NCBI GenBank assembly: GCA_028023455.1
Contig: JAQFVV010000152.1
Location: 124,001-188,000 of the forward strand
Direction of reading: 5' to 3'
DNA length: 64,000 nucleotides
From: Epiperipatus broadwayi
Taxonomy: Eukaryota > Onychophora > Udeonychophora > Euonychophora > Peripatidae
Every line of letters begins with the position of its first letter. The stretch's first letter is position 1. The notes beneath the pieces are model-generated. The model saw nothing but the letters and a program-made list of their open reading frames with translations, did no database searches and was not told where the DNA came from. A program made the position numbers and the translations under genes. Positions 43,281-54,476 of this stretch are shown piece by piece.

Positions 43281-46200
43281 ATATAATATTTTAAACCTTT
43301 TCTAGGATTAAATATATTCACTGGAATAACTTAATGAAATATAAATTTAGTAATAACAGTAACAATAAAATTAAATTAAGGTCTAATAAATAGACTAGAA
43401 ATTCAGCAATCTGATTTTGATTATAATACAAAAATAATAAAATATGCTATTATAATTTACATATATCTCAATAGGTTTACATAAAACACATTTATATATT
43501 AAGAACTTTGATGTGCTGTATAATAATTTAAAATTAAGAACTTTGAATTGTCATAAACCAATAATAAAATTCGTTTTTATAGTATATAATAATTAATTTT
43601 AACATATATATGGTTGATGACTGATATTAATATATACAAGTATAAATCTATTCAAATATATGCTCACACTAGGATTTATAAAAAAAAAAAACTTATTAAA
43701 AGTTATATTTTTTTTTCAAGAAAATTAATTTCATGTTAAAAAAAATAATTGTACACATACATGCATATTAATATTATCCTCCTTCAAATCAAAGTTATTA
43801 GTTCATCCATTATTTTTAATGATAAATAAAAGTTGTTTTTTTTTTTTTTTTTTTAAAAAGAAAATTATAACTAGATTCAGTTTGGAAAGTTTTTTTTTTT
43901 GAAAAAAACCTTTGGCTTTTTAATTCTTCATTTACAATAAGACTTTCGAGTTTATTTTTTTTAATAAAATAAAATTGGAAACATCATTTATGAATAACAC
44001 TGGGAACTAATCCATTTATTATTTCTTAATTTTTTATATTTTTCATTGAATAATTTACTTAAAAATTATTTATCATTAAAAGCAGCTAACTTCTTCCATC
44101 AGTTCTTGATATGATTCTTTATGAAATAAATATCAGCATGGACAATCTTTAGATGATTGGCACTAATCATACATTTGTGCTTCTTTGCATATTGGTAAAA
44201 CTGTGTATGTATAAATTATAGCATGATACTTTTTAAAGTAAGCTGGCTATTTTCTGGAATCTCTTGGTAAGCTGTCCTATTCTAAAACAGACTGACCTAT
44301 TGAGATTTTGGGAAAATGTATAAATCAGGTAACTGTTAACATTAGTCAACACCATTTAGACTATATTGCATAGACTTCATCTAATCTATCTAGTACATAC
44401 ATGGGTAATGAGCCACATAAAATATGGATCTTGCTTCCATGTGAATTCAAATTCTACCATTGTGACATTAGCAGAAGCTCTACCACTTGCCCTCAGTTAT
44501 ACTTCATATTAATAGTTCTATATAATGTTGTAATACCCACTTTGTCTTTTAAATCCAGCTTTTATACTGTATCATGGATTTTAAAGCAATAATTAAATAA
44601 ATTCTTTATTTACCTTGAAAAAAAATTAATGACTTTTTAATTTACCTTAATTAAAATGAAATATTCATCTCAAAGTATGTTTTAATCCTTTAAACAACAT
44701 CAGATCATATTGTATCAAATTTTATCAAAATATATTATACAAGCTTTAATTAAAATTTTTTCTCAATCTAATTAAAAATAGATAGAGAAATTTTATAATT
44801 ACCAGTATATCTATTGTAACATAAAAACATGCTTGTTTTACTTATCAAAATCAGAATAAAATATTAAATAGACCTTTTTTGAAATGTTTGATTTAAAATA
44901 ATTTAAATAATTTTAAGTATCAAAATTATTATTTAAATTCAAAATTATTGTTTAACTCTTAACTGCTATTCCAGTGTAATATAATATCTACAATTTTTTT
45001 TATTTATTTCTACTTTGCCTTTCAACTTTTATATATACATGTGGATACACACTATTATGTTGATGTAGGCCATGAGACACATAACCATCTCAATATATAT
45101 TTTATAATTTTATAATTTAACATCTGAATTAATGGCACAACCTTTAACTGTAAAACTTTTTATTGATATTCTTTTCTTAGAAAATTAACTATATCAACCT
45201 CTACTATCATTCTTATTGTGGTCAATAATATAATCAAAGGTAAAATTCTATGCTACAATAGATTGTTTAAAATTGTCTAAGGTATCTTCATGTACACAAT
45301 TTTATCAATTATAGTGTACCAAAAACCATATCCATTTCAAGGTTTCCCTTTTTAAAAGCCCAACTAATTTTTTTAGCCTGAACAAAACACACACAATTAA
45401 TATTAGAATGAAAATACACAGGATAAAATACATATGAGCTTAACTGCAGGAAAGACAACAGTTTTAAATAATAATACAATAATAATTTAATATGAGATCT
45501 AGACAATTAGTGCTGCATTTATTCAGAATAGTAAATATTAACATTGTGTTTGAATGGGTATTTGTGCATGTGCATGAAAGTTATATCTTTAAAATATAAT
45601 TAATTCAAAAAGTAAAATATTTGAATTGAATTTATTATTACTGCCTAACTAATGGATTATTTTAATAAATTTATCAATTTAAAATTATGAGAACTTTAAA
45701 ATTTAATAAAATAAATTATTTATTTAATATTCTAATGATATAAACCATTTGGTTATAAAATAAACAAATGTGTATTTTACTTGCAAATGATGAATGTAAT
45801 TTGGTATTTAATATTAAATAATAACATTTTAATCTTCATTTTAATATTTTGTTTCAACATTTGGTGGTTTTAAACTCATCTAACTTTGAAACTGGCCTGT
45901 TTCCAATAGTTACCACAGTAACTACACAAATTTTCTCTGTACAAACTTAAAAAGTAAGTTATTGTGGATGATATAAGATAATATTACAGACCACACGGTA
46001 GTAAGCTATAAATATAATCACTCATCAAATTTCAATAGTCTTTGGAATTTTCAGTGTACTAAAAATCTTACCAAATTTAAACCTAAATTTAGCCATTTTG
46101 TTAACTTTCTTCAACATGGAAGAGTAGAAAATCTGCTAGGCATTTTGCCTACCTTGGCAAATTGTTTCTTTTCATCAACCAAATGTAGAAATTAAAACAT

Positions 46201-46804
46201 TAACAACTACTATGATTGATTACTATTTTTTTTAAAAAAAAAAATAATATTTTGAGTCATTAACTAAAATTTGTCTCTATTTTAAAATTAAAATAACTTG
46301 CTGAAATAATATTGACTATCTTCTTATAGATTAACGGAAATCTGATTAATTAAAATTCAAGTCTGTGGATTACTTATTATTTTGCTTGATTTCATAATCT
46401 ATTAAGTGCCCTTGAATTATAGCTAAAATCATCAAATCACTCAAAACTATAAAATATTGAAATTTCTTTGTCACATATGTAAAATCTTAACTACATCTTT
46501 GAATATTGTACATTGTTACAACTGATGACTTGAAATCTTTTTTTAAAGTTGAATGGGTTTCATTGGAGAGCATATTCAGTCATTCAGGTTGATAGAAGAC
46601 CAATTGATTCTTTCAGAATTTAAAATAATCTTTAACTTGGATTAAAGTTTATATTTGTGCTAGAGAAAAAACTCTAGTTTAATAAATGATTAATGATAAA
46701 CATAGTTAGGTTTATCAAAAATGTATGAAGTCGAGGTTATGAGTGGAGCAGATTTTGCAGTTGTAAATAAAGATGTGACAATTTGCCATAGATAAATACT
46801 CTTC
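43281..46804. other. AT-rich intergenic sequence, no gene seen
   Basis: About 3.5 kb with long poly-T runs (near 43834-43855). Frames at 44401-44592 and 45309-45506 lack motifs. Confidence 0.5.
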
Positions 46805-46910
46805 ATGTAATAAAGATATATATGAGAGCTGGTGACCTGGACCAACTGATGAGTGCTGGTTCAGCATGAAATGCATCTTGGGGCTTATTTATCTTTTATG
46901 GTATCTTTAT
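46805..46910 (+). repeat. solitary fragment of the 28.2-kb palindrome family
   Basis: TGGTTCAGCATGAAATGC and the surrounding CTGGTGACCTGGACCAACTG / TTATTTATCTTTT match, in order, the right arm of the palindrome near 28630-28700. Only one arm is present. Confidence 0.6.
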
Positions 46911-47269
46911 TCATATGAAGAATAAAAAAGAAAGAGAAAGTATGGAGATTATTAAAATAATCTTATTTGAGAGACTTTAATCAATCAATTCTTAATCTGT
47001 TGTAAGAAATATCTTACTTATTTTTATATCCCTCCCCCAAATAAAAAAATAATTTTTTATCAAAGCTTTACAAAAACTTAAATATTTATTAATTAAAAAA
47101 ATATATGTATAAAGTATATATCAGCAAAAAAAATATGTTGCATTAAAAGATGTTTACAAAAAATCTCATACATACAAAAATTATTATGTATTCATATTAA
47201 AACTCAAATGTAAGACAAATTAATTATTGGTTAATATAATAATTAATAATGAAAAATAATTAAAAATAG
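46911..47269. other. AT-rich intergenic sequence
   Basis: Nothing recognised. Confidence 0.5.
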
Positions 47270-47860
47270 GGTATTAGGAAACTAGATAATTTAAGACTGT
47301 AATAGTGCCTATGTTCAGATTAATTCCATGTGTATATAAGGTTTTAAATTTAAAAAAAATTTTTTTTCTCTTTTAAACAACCAAGTGAGTAATCTTGTAA
47401 AGGGTTCAAATACGGATCTGTCTTTATTTTTATGCAAAGCATCAAATCTATAATTATTCTAATATGTAGACCACTTGCTTATTTGCCTATCTGTTACATT
47501 CTATTAGCTATATTATTATATAATAGTTTAAGTATGTGCTTCAATGTAATAAATATAATAAGTATACACTTTTGCAATTAACATAATCTGAGACACATTC
47601 TTTAAAATTGCTAATGTTATTACCTTAGATCAGTAGCTCTCAACCTTCCTAATGCCATGATTCTTTAATACAGTTCCTTATGTTGTGATGCCCCCCAACC
47701 TGCAATTTTGCTATTGTTATGAATTGAAAATATGTGTTTCCAATGGTTAGGTGACCCCTGTGAAAGGATTGTTCGACCCTCAAAGGGGTTGTGATCCACA
47801 GGTTGAAAACCACTGCCTTAGACCATTTTTATCACAATAATTTATTTGTTGACATAAAAG
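47270..47860 (-). pseudogene. decayed Penelope-like GIY-YIG fragment, split by a MITE
   Basis: Minus-strand relative of 26526-27000. Translating in pieces gives SDYVNCKSVYLLYL for SVNLIYLI, LIECNR, and the frame around GATTTGATGCTTTGCATAAA for the RFDxLHK block, with several stops. The upstream part continues beyond the inserted MITE: AGACCATTTTTATCACAATA (47820-47839) aligns with AGACCACTTTTGTCACAACA at 26908-26927. Inactive. Confidence 0.6.
47623..47823. mobile_element. SPIN-like hAT MITE with 8-bp target duplication (element 47631-47815)
   Basis: Ends CAGTAGCTCTCAACCTTCCT and AGGTTGAAAACCACTG are inverted repeats; flanks CCTTAGAT (47623-47630) and CCTTAGAC (47816-47823) are an 8-bp duplication with one mismatch. 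The 185-bp body carries ATGCCATGATTCTTTAATAC, GGTGACCCCTGTGAAAGG and CAAAGGGGTTGTGATCCACA, which I recognise from memory as close to the SPIN (Space Invaders) hAT family, known for horizontal transfer among animals. No transposase. It sits inside a dead Penelope-like fragment. Confidence 0.8.
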
Positions 47861-48250
47861 AATATTGTTATTGACAATTTTAAATGGGATTCTCCAAAAT
47901 GTCAATTGCAAAAGTGTAAACTTAATATATTTAATAGAATGAAGCAAATGCTTAAATCATTAGCTAATGAATCTTAAAACAGGCTACATATTAAAATAAC
48001 TAACCATAGATTTGACATTACACATAAAAATAAAAATAGACTATTATGTAATAGACAGGGTATGAGCATAGACTATTATCTAAAGATTTTAATTTATCTT
48101 ATCACTCAAATGGTCATTTAAAAGTGGTCAAATTATAGAACAACATTTTCTCCACAAGAGGGAGAAAATAATTTTTTTTTATTTTTAAATTTAAGACCTT
48201 ACAATCAAATAGAATGAACCTGAACAGAGCCACTATACATTCTTGAATTA
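47861..48250 (+). pseudogene. decayed Penelope-like GIY-YIG fragment, inverted relative to its neighbour
   Basis: Plus-strand pieces read KCKLNIFNRM, then ANES-x-NRLHIKITNHRFDIT and KNKNR, matching ANSLHVRMTNHRFDI and KNKDR of 26526-26924, then FKTL-like residues at about 48190. Stops and frame changes throughout. Together with 47270-47860 it forms a head-to-head pair. Confidence 0.6.
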
Positions 48251-48499
48251 TTTAATTTCGTAATACACTATTTTAAATTATATTTCATTATTTATTAATA
48301 CATTAAAATAGTGTATATTTCTTATATTTGAGATATAATATGTGTTGTGTTTATTGGGGGATTATGATAAACACTGACTTGTAAAATACAATCAAATATA
48401 TATTAATTAAAACAAATATACAAATGCGTATTTACAATATATACAACTGTTATATTTTCACCTCATACTATTGGTTTGGTAGAGGTATGTATTAATGTA
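48251..48499. other. AT-rich intergenic sequence
   Basis: An inverted ATACACTATTTTAA / TTAAAATAGTGTAT pair lies at 48262-48316. Confidence 0.5.
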
Positions 48500-48880
48500 A
48501 TGGATTTCAAGTGGTCTTCTAAGTTTCAGCTATACCCTGCCACCTTGCTCATATCTGATCTATGTTTTAGCATGTCCAGTTCTAACATGAACTTGCCTCA
48601 CTGTTTTAACCATATAGTGGACAGTGTGTGTACTGCCATTCAGGTTTGACAGTAAATTGTTGTTGTTCTTCTTTACCTTCAACTGGATTGACTATTTATA
48701 GCCACATACTCTTTCCGTAATGAAAACAATCGGATTCACCGAACACTATCACCCATTGGCCTGCTTCTTCTATTGGATATATGTTATCTACTGAGGAACC
48801 AATTGACCTGAATGCTCAATATGATTGAGGTAAGATGGAAACTGGACTAGTCCATTACTTGAAGGTAAGTTGAGATATAA
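48500..48880. other. GC-richer island of unknown origin
   Basis: Clearly richer in G and C than its surroundings (for example CTATACCCTGCCACCTTGC, GGCCTGCTTCTTCTATTGG). No long open frame. It may be a worn repeat or non-coding exon; not recognised. Confidence 0.3.
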
Positions 48881-49195
48881 TAATATGAATATAAAAGAAT
48901 TTTCTATACATATTTGATTTCTTATATTTTTATATACATACATATTGTAAAAATGTATTTTTTTTAAAAAATTAATAAATATATAATTATTTAATGAATT
49001 AATTATTTAAGTAAAAATTTTGTTTAAAAGTTTTATAAAGTTTTGGCAAAAAATAATTAAGGGTTTTTTGTTTTGTTTACAAATGACTAAGATATTTATT
49101 ATAATAGATTAGCAATTAATTGATCAAATTCTTTTTAGAAAAAATACTTTTAATTTTTAATTTTAATTTTTAGATAATATCATTTCATTGTATTT

Positions 49196-49230
49196 CTTGA
49201 CGAAAACCAGATTTTGATTGAAATATTAAA
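49196..49230 (+). ncRNA. degenerate hammerhead-like motif, worn copy of the 26-kb terminal repeat
   Basis: TTGACGA-AAACCAG-ATTT-TGATT-GAAATATTAA parallels CTGATGA-AAACCAG-TCCT-CTGGTT-GAAATATAA at 27053. It lies about 0.95 kb 3' of the plus-strand endonuclease relic and is in sense with it, so it is likely that element's 3' terminal repeat. Confidence 0.4.
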
Positions 49231-51307
49231 CATCTGCATAGACTAGTAATGGTATTTTATTTTATGTTGTATATATGATTGATTATGCTTATTGTATCCC
49301 TACTGTGCTCAGTGTGATTAAAACTTTACTATCATATACATGATAGCAATCAGCAAAATAATTTTATGAAAAAAATAAAACCACTTCCTACGATGACATC
49401 ACACTTTATTAAGAATTTTTTTTAAAAAAAAACAACAACACACATACATACATAATGTTTACACCATATAAATCTAAATAATTATTTTACATATTCCTAG
49501 TTTCTGGAAGTACTTCAAACAATTTAAATCAAAACTCGGTAATCGTTTTAAAACATTGTCAGACTTTAATTAAAGATAACTCAGAAGATAACTTATTAAG
49601 TACTGTAAAAAAGATAATTGTTGTCAGTAAATTTTTAACTGAAACATGTCAGGAATATAAATAAATAGAAGAACATGAAAATAATTAAAATTAATTTAGT
49701 GTGGAGAATTGAATATCTAAGAGTTCTAGAAATAGAAATGAGAATAATAATATAAGAAAATATAAGGTGAATTAGTAAGAAAAGATGTAATGAAGAGCAA
49801 AAATATCAAAAGTATAAAATAACATTATGGTATTGAAAGAAAAATGATTTCAAAAATAAGAAAAAAGATAAAACTATTCTTAAAAGTAGAGATAATATCA
49901 TGAAATGGCAGAAATTATTCTATAAAGATATCTATAAAAATAGCAAGAAAAAAATTATATCTTACTATATATTTTGAATTTCAAGAACTCGTCAACAGCG
50001 AACATTGAATTTTAACCAACCAAAAGAACAAACTGAATTTAATACAGTGGATCATATCCAAGTATTGAGAGAAGTTCTAGAAAGAAACCAATGAATAGGA
50101 GTTGCCATTATGCTATGGATTTATAGATTACAAAAAGTCATTTAATTCCATAAGCATTTTCATAATTATTAAAGCTTTGGATCATTAAGATATTGTTATA
50201 TTTCTAAGAATATTTTTTAAAATGCAAGAGCAGTAATTAGATTGCATGGCCACACTAGAAAGATTGACATTGATAATGTATATGTAGGTTATTGTGATTT
50301 CATATCTTCAAAATTTCTTACATTAACATAACAGCAGTACAGGGATCTCAGATTACTCAATGAAGTATGGAGAGATGTATATAGAAAACAGCAAGAAGGA
50401 ATCATAAAGAAATATTTGAGTAAGAAATCAAGCTCCTATTATTGTTATTATTGAAGACTTAAGTCGGATGAATAAAATAATAAAGTTTGTTGGTGATATA
50501 AAGAAGAGAGTGTACAGAAAAACTAGGAGAGACTTGCATTTTGCAGTGGATAATGGTTGAAGAAGATGATGATGATATATTGAAAAAAAGAAAATAACTA
50601 ATACTGATAAATAAATATATAAAATGTATATTATATATAAAATATTTTAGAGAATTGTGAGTATTATAGTTATTGATTTATTTATTTAATCAATCAATAA
50701 AAACGACTGCAACTTAACTTAAAATGACCATTTAAAAATTGTTCAGGATTTTTTAAAAGCTAGTTAAAACACGATCAGTATTTTTATATAAGATCTCTAC
50801 TGAAAGATTGCGTTCTTTTTTCTAAAGTTAAAAAAAAAACGTTATTTGACAAATTACAAAGTTCATAAATTTATATTTTCATTTATGAAATAATATTGAT
50901 CTATCTGAATAAAACTTTAAATACAAAAAAAAAAACACAGCCGTTCTATTTCTCTCTTGCTACGTATATGTTGTTGTTATGCAGAATGTTAATAATTTTA
51001 TTATTCTATCAGTAGAGTTATCATAATGTGCATTTGCGAATAAACTTTTCACACAATATCTTACCAATATATCAGTTCTTTCAATTTTTATGTTTATGAT
51101 TAATTCCACAATGTGTTTAAAATTCTGACAAAGAGCCAACTGAGTTTTATATGTCAAAAAATCAAAAACTTTGAGACGAAATCTTGACAAAATGAATTTC
51201 TAGAACTAATAGTAGGTCTTAATGAAATATGGTTTGTATGGATTTTAAGGTAGACCATAAAATTGAGGAATTTTTCTAAAATAAGATATTAATTTACATT
51301 TTTTGAG
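49231..51307. other. AT-rich intergenic sequence
   Basis: A stretch at 49970-50600 is purine-rich on the plus strand (for example GAACATTGAATTTTAACCAA, GTGATATAAAGAAGAGAGTG) and might be another decayed LINE RT tail, but no motif could be defended. The frame 50960-51190 (minus) has no motif. Confidence 0.4.
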
Positions 51308-51616
51308 TCACTGAAATAGCTGCAATGCTTTCTGAGTAATGGTTGTAACTTTTTTTCCTGTACTCGATATCAAATTTTTATATTTTTTGTATTGGCCTGC
51401 TGCAAGAAGTTCATGTATTTTGCTATCATAATCACTTCTATCCATTACAACAGTTGTTTTACCTTTGTCATTAGTGAGAATGTTTATAGATATATCTACT
51501 TTGACAGATTTAATCACTTTTCTCTCATCATAGGAAATATTTGTCTTTAATTTTTGTTGCCTCTCAGGTGCTTCTTTTAAAGGCAAATTTTGAATGTTTT
51601 CCTCAGTGTTTATCAT
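51308..51616 (-). pseudogene. Penelope-like element N-terminal fragment (pre-RT region)
   Basis: A 102-codon minus frame with ERKVIKSVKVDISI then DKGKTTVVMDRSDYDSKIHE and LLAAGQYKKYKNL. 'ADKG..TVVMD...Y...~..LL...Y' is the block just upstream of the reverse transcriptase fingers in Penelope-like elements. The frame ends at QLFQ and no RT follows on this strand, so only the N-terminal part remains. The copy at 53240-53460 (plus) carries the same block. Confidence 0.7.
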
Positions 51617-51859
51617 TATAATTAATAAAAGGATAGTACAAAGTGTGATAGAAAAGATTAATCTCTTTCAAAAAGAAAAATTTCAGCATCTGTTACATGT
51701 TGAGAAGTAAGCTTTTTAACAGATGAAGCTGATAGTCTTTTTGGTATAGTAGGGCTTTTGAAATGTCCATATATATTTACAACTTTCTTGTGATATTCTT
51801 TTATTTTGCCATGTAATTTAGAAAATATTAAATAGGCAACAAAAAAACATTAAAAGAAA

Positions 51860-52300
51860 AAACACAACTATTGGTGTTGTAGTGTATCCATACATACCAG
51901 AAATAGCAGAGAAACTAAAGAAAATCTGCAATAAATATGACATCTAAACAGCATTCCAGAACCACATGACACCATGAATAATTTCTATTAAAACTTATAT
52001 TTAAAGTGGTATAAAACAAAATTGTTTCTATGAAATATTATGCGAATGGAAAGATGTATATTGGTGAGACCAGTGACCTCTTTGAAAAGTGATTGAAATA
52101 GCACAAACAGATGATTAGGAGAGATAAAGGAGAAGTGTCTAAAGTAATTGATCACTTTGTACTGATGAAAATATGTTTGATTGTGAAAATAGAAAAATAT
52201 TAGCTAAAAAAAAAATACAAAGAAGAAAATTTAAAAAAGCTGCTCACATTACAATAGCAAATGACCCATAAGACATGGTAGTGTACATAATTACTGGAAG
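51860..52300 (+). pseudogene. Penelope-like element C-terminal fragment with GIY-YIG
   Basis: The plus strand reads VVYPYIPEIAEKLKKICNKY (the PYI-x-G-x-SE-x-L linker that precedes the nuclease), then FYEILCEWKDVYIGETSDLF, in which YEI and YIGET are the two GIY-YIG strands, then HKQMIRRDKGEVSKVIDHF. Stops interrupt it at several points. No RT precedes it in frame; the sequence to its left belongs to an opposed fragment. Confidence 0.7.
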
Positions 52301-53089
52301 CTACTAATTAATTTTTCTCTCTGGAAAAATTGAAGAAATTAGGAGGAACCTCATAGATAAGTTTATGAAATTTCTAATGACTATCCCTCTGACAAAAATA
52401 CTCAATTGTTTGAAGTGTTACCTCAAAATTCAATGTTCAAGAATATAAAGATCCAGATTTGGATTTCATGTTAGTATTGTCATTGATCATGCCAGAAACA
52501 CCCAAAGAAGAGATGATAATAATACAGCTTGAAACATTATGTATATATTAATCTGTGCTTATATTTACTAACAATTGAATGTAATTGGAAATTTAAATGA
52601 AGCTTTTAAACTTTTTCTAAACTCATTCAATATTTAATGTTAGATGATGAAAATAGCACATATGTACTATGAAAGTACTATCATCATAAATCTACAGGCA
52701 AACACTGAGTATTTGATATGGATCAGCCAATATATAAAAAAAAGTTCAAAACTAGCCAAAGTAAAACTGAATCATTCTTAAGAGTTTGCAGTAAAATTTC
52801 CAGTTTGCAGTAAAATTTCCAATTCACTACAAGAGACCTGAGAAAATTACTCAGAGAAGAAGTAAGACCTTACTACAGAAAATAATACATACTCAAAGCT
52901 TTTCCTAGTTTCAAACCTCTCCTTCCACTGATAATGTAGAATGTTTTCTAAAAAATAAATTTACTGATGACTTCACAAGAGTTTCTCAAGCAGTAAGACA
53001 ATCATATTCTAAAATTCATGAAAAATATAAGAAGGAAATAACATGTAAATCCTGGGTATGTGAAATGTCATATTGCACCAATGAACATA

Positions 53090-53530
53090 TCAGGTTTATC
53101 TGTTTAAACTTTTAGTTCCAAACATAGCTAAAATTTCTATTCTCAACTTTGCCATTACATCAGCTAACATCTATTTGTTTAATATATGGGCAGCCTCAGA
53201 AGCAATCACTCAAAAATTATCTTTAAAAAAAGCAACACAGGAGAATAAAAAAACAATCAAAAGAAACCAAAACTGAATTCAAACCCATTTCCAGAAAAAA
53301 AGTGATTAAATCTCTCAAAGTAGATAAATCTATGATCAGTATTCATGCTGACAAAGGCAATTTTACAGTTGTGATGATACAGTTGATTATGATAACCATA
53401 TACTAGAGATCTTCGCAGCAGGCCAATACATACAAGTGACAAAATATCTGACATTGTGTACCAAACAAAGTTACATGCATTACTCAGAAAGTATTTTGAT
53501 TACTATTATGAAAACATAATTTTCACCATC
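53090..53530 (+). pseudogene. Penelope-like element N-terminal fragment (pre-RT region)
   Basis: The plus strand reads KISILNFAITSANIYLF then AASEAITQKLSLKKA, EKKVIKSLKVDKSM, ADKGNFTVVM and, after a one-base frame change, DYDNHILEIFAAGQYI. This is the same order as in other Penelope-like N-termini (..fAI.P.., ..E.A..., ADKG..TVVM). It is decayed and ends before any RT motif. The sequence from 52300 to 53090 is AT-rich with weak Penelope-like remnants and an 18-bp tandem duplication near 52785-52820. Confidence 0.6.
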
Positions 53531-53570
53531 TTAACACTATTTATTGTAAAGCTTTAGTAAGTAAATAATA

Positions 53571-53928
53571 GGTAACTGATGGTACTGCTTCTTAAATCTC
53601 TTTTCTGTGCTGTTCTATCCAATATTCCCTGACTAATTACAAGCTTATGGCTTTCTTTAGTGATGATCTTTGGATCATGGATTAATGCATCTGAACCATT
53701 CTGATCTAGTGCACCCACCTATCAGTGTCTATATTTTACTTTTCTGTTATACTGTCAATGTTTTACAGTGCTGGAAGGAGAGAGCATTAGGTCCTAAAGG
53801 TACAGATGTACTAATCCAAGACCCAGGGCTTCATACTGATGAAAGTCATAACTTGAAACTAATATGGAATATTTAATAGAACAGTATGGTATAGGGATTT
53901 AATAAACACTATCATCTGGCATCTTTTA
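53571..53928. repeat. foldback element, family FB-C
   Basis: Left arm from ACTGATGGTACTGCTTCTT through CTGTTCTATCCAATATTCC and AAGCTTATGGCTTTC; right arm is its inverse, ending ATCATCTGGCATC. The arms are about 110 bp, diverged 15-25% by eye. One arm of the same family lies at 62660-62790. The frame 53670-53876 is chance. Confidence 0.7.
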
Positions 53929-54231
53929 TTATTTACTATAACTTATATTGAGATATAGAAATGGTGAACATTTAAATTCTCAAATCATTAAAAATGTATG
54001 TATATATGAGAAACTATCAATATTATCATTTTCATTTTATAATATTTTATAATCTAACACTATTAACAATAACTTTTAATATGCAAGCACCCAGTTAATC
54101 TGGTATTTTTTATTTATTATTTGCAACATCATATATAATGTTGCTAGTTTATTTTTTTTATTTTTATTTGGACCAAACATAAATTTTTAATTCTATTTTT
54201 TTTCTATTTACTATGTCCAAAAAAATATTAT

Positions 54232-54232
<1 letters not shown>
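53929..54232. other. AT-rich intergenic sequence
   Basis: Nothing recognised. Confidence 0.5.

Positions 54233-54235
<3 letters not shown>

Positions 54236-54322
<87 letters not shown>
54236..54322. repeat. long (TA)n microsatellite
   Basis: About 43 uninterrupted AT units, just 3' of the Penelope-like element at 54477-55862. A minus frame of alternating I and Y across it is an artefact. Confidence 0.95.
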
Positions 54323-54328
<6 letters not shown>

Positions 54329-54360
54329 TTGAAAAAAATCTGTGTTTTTTTTGCATTACA

Positions 54361-54400
54361 ATCCAATATTTCAATGGACTAGCAACCACTATTATCAAGG
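54361..54400 (-). ncRNA. hammerhead-like motif 3' of a Penelope-like element
   Basis: On the minus strand: CCTTGATAA, T, AGTGG-TTGCTAGT-CCATT (five-pair stem with one wobble), GAAATATTGGAT. It sits between the endonuclease end and the (TA)n run, in sense with the element. The core differs from CUGAUGA at two positions, so it is probably inactive. Confidence 0.4.
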
Positions 54401-54476
54401 TTAACTTTTGAAAGAAAAATTGTTCGATCTCAAACAATAACATGAATCAGTGTGAGATGAGAAAATGAGATTCAAC

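Noticed and set aside
49970-50600. Another LINE RT relic on the plus strand
   Set aside because: Purine-rich and vaguely coding-like, but no RT motif could be lined up without forcing frames.
54231-54443. Frame of alternating Ile and Tyr
   Set aside because: Artefact of the (TA)n microsatellite.
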